Below, piece by piece: positions 4,129 to 6,074 of a stretch of 6,074 nt of DNA (within the stretch, counting starts at the first letter, position 1; each line of letters begins with the position of its first letter). The stretch is taken from contig QMZG01000070.1 of NCBI GenBank assembly GCA_003663045.1, forward strand, positions 1 to 6,074, written 5' to 3'. The translations under genes and the position numbers were made by a program. The DNA comes from Candidatus Altarchaeales archaeon. Its GTDB lineage: Archaea > Altiarchaeota > Altiarchaeia > IMC4 > QMZM01. The notes below the pieces were generated by a model that saw nothing but the letters and a program-made list of their open reading frames with translations, was not told the origin of the DNA and ran no database searches.

Positions 4129-6074
4129 ATGACTTTAGAATTCCAAAATTTCGGCATAGAACAGCCTCTGGTATTGACCCTGATACTTCCAATGGCTCTA
4201 ATCCTTTTCCTGTACATAAGGAAGCCCGGGATGAATATGAAGAAATGGCTCTTCCTCTCATCCAGATCCCTCCTGTTTCTTTTAGTCTTAATTGCACTTT
4301 CATCACCATATCTGATAGAATTTACTGAAAAATTTCAGGATGTATCTTCTGTAACAATCCTCAGTGACGGGTCCGAGAGCATGTCGCTCTACAAGGAAAA
4401 TGAATCCTTAGCGAACACCATATATCATGAAATTAAGAACAGGATGAAGAATTCCACGGGGTTTGAAAGCGTCAATATGAGGGAATTTTCATCCGGGAAT
4501 AGAACAGAGATCGGGAATGCATTATATCAAAACCTCGTTGGGCTTTCAAAGGAGAATAACCTCCTGATATTGATAAGTGATGGAAACAATAATTATGGTA
4601 GAAGTTCAAAGGATGTTGCAAGGATTCTGGGGGAAACTGGAGCGAGGATATTTGCATTAACACCAAAATTGTCTGAGGATGAGATATACATTAAAGGGAT
4701 TAATGGAGAGAAAAGGGTTCCCGCAAATTCTGACTATAGGTTTACGGTAGATATTGCAAAATTGGGCAAGGCCGCCAAATACCGACTGGATCTTTTCGTG
4801 GATGACCAGAAGGTTAATTCCTCTATTATCAGACAGGGTGGTGACACCAGATCCGTGGGATATACCATCTCCTTCAAAGAACTGGGGGTGCACAAAATAA
4901 CCGCGGAGATAATCCCAGAGAGTGGAGATTATTTCGAATTGAATAATAGATTTACAAAGACCGTTGATGTGGTTGAGAAACCCAGTATCCTAATAGTTAC
5001 GGATCAGGAGAATTCTCCATTGGTTCAGGTTTTGAAGGAAAATTACGATGTAACAGTGACAGATGATGTGAGAAAAAATTTTAAAGATTACTGTGCGGTA
5101 TTCTTAGATAATCAAAATTCCAGTATTCTGACAAGTGATGTGGTGAATTCCCTGCATGAATACGTTATAGATGGTAATGGCTTGGTGGTTGTTGGAGGAG
5201 ATAGGGCATATGAAAAAGGGGGTTATCATGAAAATCATCAATTTGAGGCCATACTGCCGGTGAGGTCTATTGAGGAGCCGGAGAAGAGGAGAAAGGAGAT
5301 AGCAGTAGTTTTAATGATTGACATATCTCAAAGTGCGGGGTATGGTTTAACAAAGAATCCAAAGATCGATGTGGAAAAGGCATTGGCGTTAAATATCGTC
5401 AGGCAACTTGATCCCAATGACTATGTAGGTGTTATCGCATTTAATGTTGAAGCATTTACTATTTCTAATATCAGAAAATTGAGTGAGAATAGGGATGAAA
5501 TTGAGGATAGAATTCCAAGACTGAGGTTTGGTGGCGGCACCGATATGCTTCATGCTCTTGATCGGGCAGATCGGCTACTTGAGGATTTCTCCTGTAAAAA
5601 GTATCTCATAATAATCTCCGATGGCGTAATATGGACGGCTGGTAGGATTAACGCACTAAAAAAGATAAAGGCAATGAGTAAAAAGGGTATAACTACCTAT
5701 ACAATAGGGGTGGGTTTTGATACCAATGAAGGATTCATGAATCAATTGGCATCAGATGGCAATGGTCTCTATTTCAGGCCAGAAGAATGGGAGAGATTAA
5801 AACTGGAATTTGAGGAAAAGGAGGAAAAGAGGGACGAGGAAAAATATCAGCTGGATATCTACAATAAATATCACTTCATAACCCAGAATATAGAACTGTC
5901 AGATACAACCATAAAGAGGTATAATAGTGTCAGTGGAAAATCAATAGCACAGGTTTTGATCACAACAGAGGCTAAGAAGCCGGTGGTTACGGTATGGCGT
6001 TTTGGTCTTGGAAGGGTCGTTTCAATAACAACAGATAACGGCATTAAATGGTCTCCAAATCTCTACAGCAGTGA
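4129..6074 (+). CDS. Membrane-anchored protein with two VWA domains and a GATase1-like fold (partial, 3' end cut)
   Basis: The frame is open for 648 codons to the window edge, so the C-terminus is missing. Residues about 13-30 and 43-62 are two hydrophobic membrane helices, in the style of BatA-like proteins. The first VWA domain (about 73-178) has an intact MIDAS: DGSES (80-84), Thr126 and SDG with Asp151. Residues about 185-282 look like a beta-sandwich linker. Residues 285-383 (PSILIVTD, then GNGLVVVGG) resemble the first half of a glutamine-amidotransferase-like fold without a visible catalytic Cys. A second VWA (391-560) has DISQS (398-402), Thr471 and SDG with Asp498. A charged helix follows, then VWRFGLGRVVSITTD (622-636), the rest of the GATase-like fold. 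MIDAS sites bind Mg and protein ligands, so a scaffold or adhesion role at the membrane is likely. No Shine-Dalgarno precedes the ATG; coupling to the upstream remnant is possible. Confidence 0.88.
   Translation, partial: MTLEFQNFGIEQPLVLTLILPMALILFLYIRKPGMNMKKWLFLSSRSLLFLLVLIALSSPYLIEFTEKFQDVSSVTILSDGSESMSLYKENESLANTIYHEIKNRMKNSTGFESVNMREFSSGNRTEIGNALYQNLVGLSKENNLLILISDGNNNYGRSSKDVARILGETGARIFALTPKLSEDEIYIKGINGEKRVPANSDYRFTVDIAKLGKAAKYRLDLFVDDQKVNSSIIRQGGDTRSVGYTISFKELGVHKITAEIIPESGDYFELNNRFTKTVDVVEKPSILIVTDQENSPLVQVLKENYDVTVTDDVRKNFKDYCAVFLDNQNSSILTSDVVNSLHEYVIDGNGLVVVGGDRAYEKGGYHENHQFEAILPVRSIEEPEKRRKEIAVVLMIDISQSAGYGLTKNPKIDVEKALALNIVRQLDPNDYVGVIAFNVEAFTISNIRKLSENRDEIEDRIPRLRFGGGTDMLHALDRADRLLEDFSCKKYLIIISDGVIWTAGRINALKKIKAMSKKGITTYTIGVGFDTNEGFMNQLASDGNGLYFRPEEWERLKLEFEEKEEKRDEEKYQLDIYNKYHFITQNIELSDTTIKRYNSVSGKSIAQVLITTEAKKPVVTVWRFGLGRVVSITTDNGIKWSPNLYSS

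Noticed and set aside
4115..4893. Three minus-strand frames under the VWA gene
   Set aside because: The plus strand encodes two intact membrane helices and a complete MIDAS here, so the antisense frames are by-products.
1..6074. CRISPR array or other regularly spaced repeats
   Set aside because: No repeated unit of 20 bases or more at regular spacing was seen on either strand.

Overview
The window looks archaeal, probably a euryarchaeote of the Methanosarcinales/Archaeoglobi/ANME kind. That placement is an inference, with no marker gene to fix it. The signs are AT-rich TATA-type promoter boxes (one placed for a leaderless transcript), lysine/glutamate-rich proteins with many AGA/AGG and ATA codons, a PIN/UPF0175 toxin-antitoxin pair, an AAA_14/DUF4143 ATPase and a coiled-coil acylphosphatase. 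There are four intact genes or modules and one large gene cut by the right edge.

Left, minus strand (91-905): a two-gene toxin-antitoxin operon. The antitoxin (ribbon-helix-helix plus UPF0175) comes first and overlaps the PIN-domain RNase toxin by ATGA. At 1000-1600, also minus strand, lies a decayed DDE transposase. Pieces of one protein are still readable in different frames, including all three catalytic acidic residues, but frameshifts and internal deletions have killed it. It abuts the stop codon of the next gene.

Centre, minus strand (1601-3619): a complete AAA_14/DUF4143 ATPase with its own promoter, then an acylphosphatase-like domain fused to a long coiled coil. The 260-base divergent gap at 3620-3879 has no convincing gene, but on the plus strand it can fold into several hairpins followed by a U-rich run, so it may hold a small RNA.

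Right, plus strand (3880-6074): a frameshifted, apparently N-terminally truncated winged-helix remnant, followed 6 bases later by a large membrane-anchored protein with two von Willebrand A domains, the second inserted in a glutamine-amidotransferase-like fold. It is open for 648 codons and leaves the window unfinished.

The left half has the character of an accessory region (toxin-antitoxin, dead insertion sequence, DUF4143 ATPase). The right half starts what may be a cell-surface or envelope locus. No functional link between the halves is visible.
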